Source of the DNA: Sipunculus nudus | Taxonomy: Eukaryota > Annelida > Sipuncula > Golfingiida > Sipunculidae | Length of the DNA stretch: 64,000 nt | Direction of reading: 5' to 3' | NCBI GenBank assembly: GCA_026874595.1 | Contig: CM049309.1 | Span: 8,767,076 to 8,831,075 of the forward strand | In this document: one piece after another, positions 62,801-64,000 of the stretch | Layout: every line of letters begins with the position of its first letter | Numbering within the stretch: the stretch's first letter is position 1 | The notes under the pieces: generated by a model | Told to the model about the DNA's origin: nothing | The model's input: the letters and a program-made list of their open reading frames with translations, nothing else | The model's database searches: none | Program-made: the position numbers and the translations under genes

Positions 62801-63778
62801 ATGTCATCTTGAATGTGCTTTTATAATCATAGAGCCTTCTAGGCTCTGCTGAAATATGAGAATTGTTACATAAAAATCTTGTGCCTCAATATAAACTGCC
62901 TGTAAATTTCACCAATCATGGTGGGGAATTGCATATTGATAGTTGACTTAATAATGGTATAAAAACAAGCAAACGTAACTAATTTTGATTGTTAACCTGC
63001 GCAAAGCACATGTTATTGTTTTCACTTGTGTGTGTGTGTGTGTTTGTGTCCGCAAGATATCTGAAGAACAGTTTCAAGGATGTGATAGAAATTTATCATA
63101 CAGGTTGGTAAATTGAAAATCTCCAACATATTCAATTTTGGTGTATATATCCAAGCCTTTGTAACCCCTGATGTTTCATGGATTTTTTATAGCACGTTTA
63201 CTCTTTTACATAGCATGTTATGATATGGCCACCGTTGGAATGCAAGTCATGACAATGACGACACTCCACCTACCGTTTCCCTGAAAGGTGTCAGTAAACC
63301 AACGTGCATCATAGGGGCGGGCAGCATGGTTGTTAATGGTTCATTGTGTTTATAGTCAAGGATTGCAATCCTACAATATCCAGGGTGTCATTAAAAATAT
63401 TTTCAAATAAAAAGGTTTTATTACATTCCAAGTAAAGGCACCAACTTTGAACACTATCTTCCACGCAGGGTTTGTGTCCCCATGTAAGAAGCTTTTTTAA
63501 CTGGTCTTTTTTTTTATCTCATATTCTTAATTTGCAAATACAGCAAATACAATATATTCCCTTTGAAAATACAAAACATTTCACTCTAACTATTAACTGC
63601 ACCAATGACCATGCTCTACAGTAACACATTGTATAACACAGCATTAATGTACAATGAGATGAACTTACAGTAATTAAGATGCATGGGTGCATCTTATGGC
63701 AGAATCCATCATCCAAGAGCTTTTGAAATGTGGCATCTTTTTCCACCACCAGCACAAAACGAGCATCACTCCTCATAT
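50770..63778 (-). CDS. SPO11: SPO11 meiotic DNA double-strand-break transesterase, C-terminal exons
   Basis: Minus-strand gene continuing beyond the right edge. Exons found: 63778-63669, 62651-62552, 57193-57117, 56509-56401 and 50889-50770. Order: VVEKDATFQKLLDDGFC with the Toprim Glu; GKGFPDLNTRLMVRKLWDTF and VDADPHG with the Toprim DxD metal site; LAVPSLKWLGLLPSDIERLN; RPYFFNQSAWKNE; and KAEIQSLTERGDRYMTDVYL, ending PNKLKYAGWL and a stop. These match animal SPO11 from the Toprim domain to the C-terminus. The protein, related to topoisomerase VI subunit A, forms meiotic breaks in the nucleus with its partner TOPOVIBL. The catalytic Tyr lies in upstream exons outside the window. A micro-exon of about 35 bp is expected between 62552 and 57193 (the ADPHG to SLSFE gap leaves a phase mismatch) and was not found. 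The introns are large and repeat-filled. Confidence 0.92.
50890..52624 (-). other. SPO11 last intron, proximal part
   Basis: AT-rich, no exon seen. The remainder of this intron is repeat DNA (listed separately). Confidence 0.5.
52625..54370 (+). repeat. Dispersed repeat block in SPO11 intron, copy 1
   Basis: It contains GGGAAATACACCAGG, GGTGGCAACACC units, a TTGACCTGT..CTGGCTGCACTGA-GTGAACTC array, and ACACATACTGAAAGATTTTG. It ends CATCGCATTAGCTCCCAGG then TTCGCTAAAAA. The same order recurs at 60250-62455. Confidence 0.65.
54830..55735 (+). repeat. Dispersed repeat block in SPO11 intron, partial copy 2
   Basis: Repeats of CCAAAACTCAGCCAAAA, AAACCATTTGAACAAACTT and TTTGGAGAAGAAGATTTTT, plus GGTGGCGCCACC at 55258. 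The end ACACCATCGCATAAGCTCAC then AGGTTTGCTAAAA matches the other two copies. Confidence 0.6.
55736..56290 (+). repeat. Probable dispersed repeat
   Basis: Contains TGACCTTGACCTTTGACC, ATGTGACCTCAAAA, and two related units with AAGAAGTGGGTCCTTTGGCC. Repeat-like composition, without clear ends. Confidence 0.35.
56401..56509 (-). CDS. SPO11: SPO11 exon (C-terminal subdomain)
   Basis: 109 bases: LNIEHRRLPLSAGDVSKIED, then LMKRPYFFNQSAWKNE. Acceptor TTGACCTGCAG, donor AATGAG|GTAAGA. Frame agrees with both neighbours. Confidence 0.9.
57117..57193 (-). CDS. SPO11: SPO11 exon (WLGLLPSDIER)
   Basis: 77 bases. SLSFETSSLAVPSLKWLGLL, then PSDIE plus two bases. Acceptor TTTTTCTGCAG, donor AAAG|GTACTG. 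It begins in phase 0, so it cannot follow 62552 directly (which leaves one base). That indicates a missing upstream exon. Confidence 0.88.
57590..59630 (+). repeat. Composite dispersed repeat with 330-bp tandem units in SPO11 intron
   Basis: It begins GTGACCCAAGGGTCATGACG CTCAGCCGACTGAC and ends GACAGCCGGACGACGGACAA then AGCTCAGATGAC and AGTCAGCTGAGCTAAAA, giving partial inverted ends around GCTCAG[CT]. From about 58290 the interior is tandem. Confidence 0.65.
58290..59500 (+). repeat. ~320-337-bp tandem repeat, about four units
   Basis: The landmark GATGAAACACTCCATG (or GATAAAACACTCCATG) recurs near 58314, 58632, 58970 and 59307. The units share ATCATGGTGATCAATGCATT and GGTAACAGAGACCTAATTCC. 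Confidence 0.85.
59631..60249 (-). other. Unique-looking part of SPO11 intron
   Basis: AT-rich DNA between repeat blocks. I looked here for the missing SPO11 micro-exon and did not find it. Confidence 0.4.
60250..62455 (+). repeat. Dispersed repeat block in SPO11 intron, copy 3
   Basis: Same motif order as 52625-54370 followed by 54830-55735: GGGATATACACCAGG, TTGGCCTGTTG, ACACATACTGAAAGATTTTG, CTCCAGCCATTTCTGA, and the CATCGCATAAGCTCACAGG then TTTGCTAGA end. Same orientation as copies 1 and 2. Confidence 0.65.
62552..62651 (-). CDS. SPO11: SPO11 exon (Toprim DxD)
   Basis: 100 bases, 33 codons plus one base. GKGFPDLNTRLMVRKLW, then TFVFVDADPHG with the metal-binding DxD. Acceptor ATATTTCAG, donor CATG|GTAAGT. 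Confidence 0.92.
62652..63668 (-). other. SPO11 intron between the two Toprim exons
   Basis: About 1 kb, AT-rich with a short (GT)n near 63030. No exon or recognisable repeat. Confidence 0.5.
63669..63778 (-). CDS. SPO11: SPO11 exon (Toprim start)
   Basis: 110 bases: two bases completing a split codon, then 36 codons (MRSDARFVLVVEKDATFQ ... CILIT). Acceptor TATATTTTCAG, donor ATTACT|GTAAGT, ending in phase 0 as the next exon needs. Confidence 0.9.
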
Positions 63779-64000
63779 CTGAAAATATACATATATATAA
63801 AAATACATATATTAAATATTATATATTCATATTACTAAAAATTACAGGATTTCACTTTGTACACTTTCATGCATTTAAACTTTCATAATTTCACTAAATA
63901 GTAAATTGCAGATTATATCCATTATTGCATAACATATAGTTACTGAGTATTTGATATGGTGCCAGATCTAAAGGTAGCATTGTTGAATAAAAATCAGCAA

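Overview
The window is animal genomic DNA: AT-rich, intron-rich, full of transposons, with GT-AG spliced exons and no bacterial-style gene packing. The style of the dispersed repeats and the protein matches point to a lophotrochozoan, most likely a bivalve mollusc. That assignment is an inference from repeat style and was not tested.

Layout. (1) Positions 1-11.5 kb, minus strand: the 5' part of a KHDRBS/Sam68-type STAR RNA-binding protein gene, with three phase-consistent exons (QUA1 start, linker, first part of the KH domain). Its introns hold two adjacent hAT-like non-autonomous elements, and a Helentron-like element is nested in the second. (2) 11.7-20.4 kb: repeat-dominated intergenic DNA with more Helentron-like copies, poly-G tracts and (TA)n arrays. 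(3) 20.46-29.11 kb, plus strand: 'gene A', with a TATA+Inr promoter, a non-coding first exon, a first intron carrying a decayed Gypsy-type retrotransposon, and three coding exons for a 129-aa protein with one C-terminal hydrophobic segment. (4) 29.1-31.9 kb: a degenerate minisatellite built on CAGAGCTCTG, starting just after the gene A stop. (5) 38.5-47.37 kb, plus strand: 'gene B', a tandem paralogue of gene A, with a similar 5' leader exon and four coding exons for a 146-aa protein. (6) 50.77-63.78 kb, minus strand: the C-terminal half of SPO11, the meiotic double-strand-break transesterase, with five exons recovered and one expected micro-exon not found. Its introns are swollen by related repeats.

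The main novelty is the gene A/gene B pair. Each splice junction keeps frame, the last 38 residues before the stop region align without gaps (21 identical by eye), and both end in a Cys-X-Pro-Cys-Tyr motif after an acidic stretch. I do not recognise the family. The flanking genes are an RNA-binding regulator and a meiotic enzyme; nothing in the sequence shows that they work with A and B.
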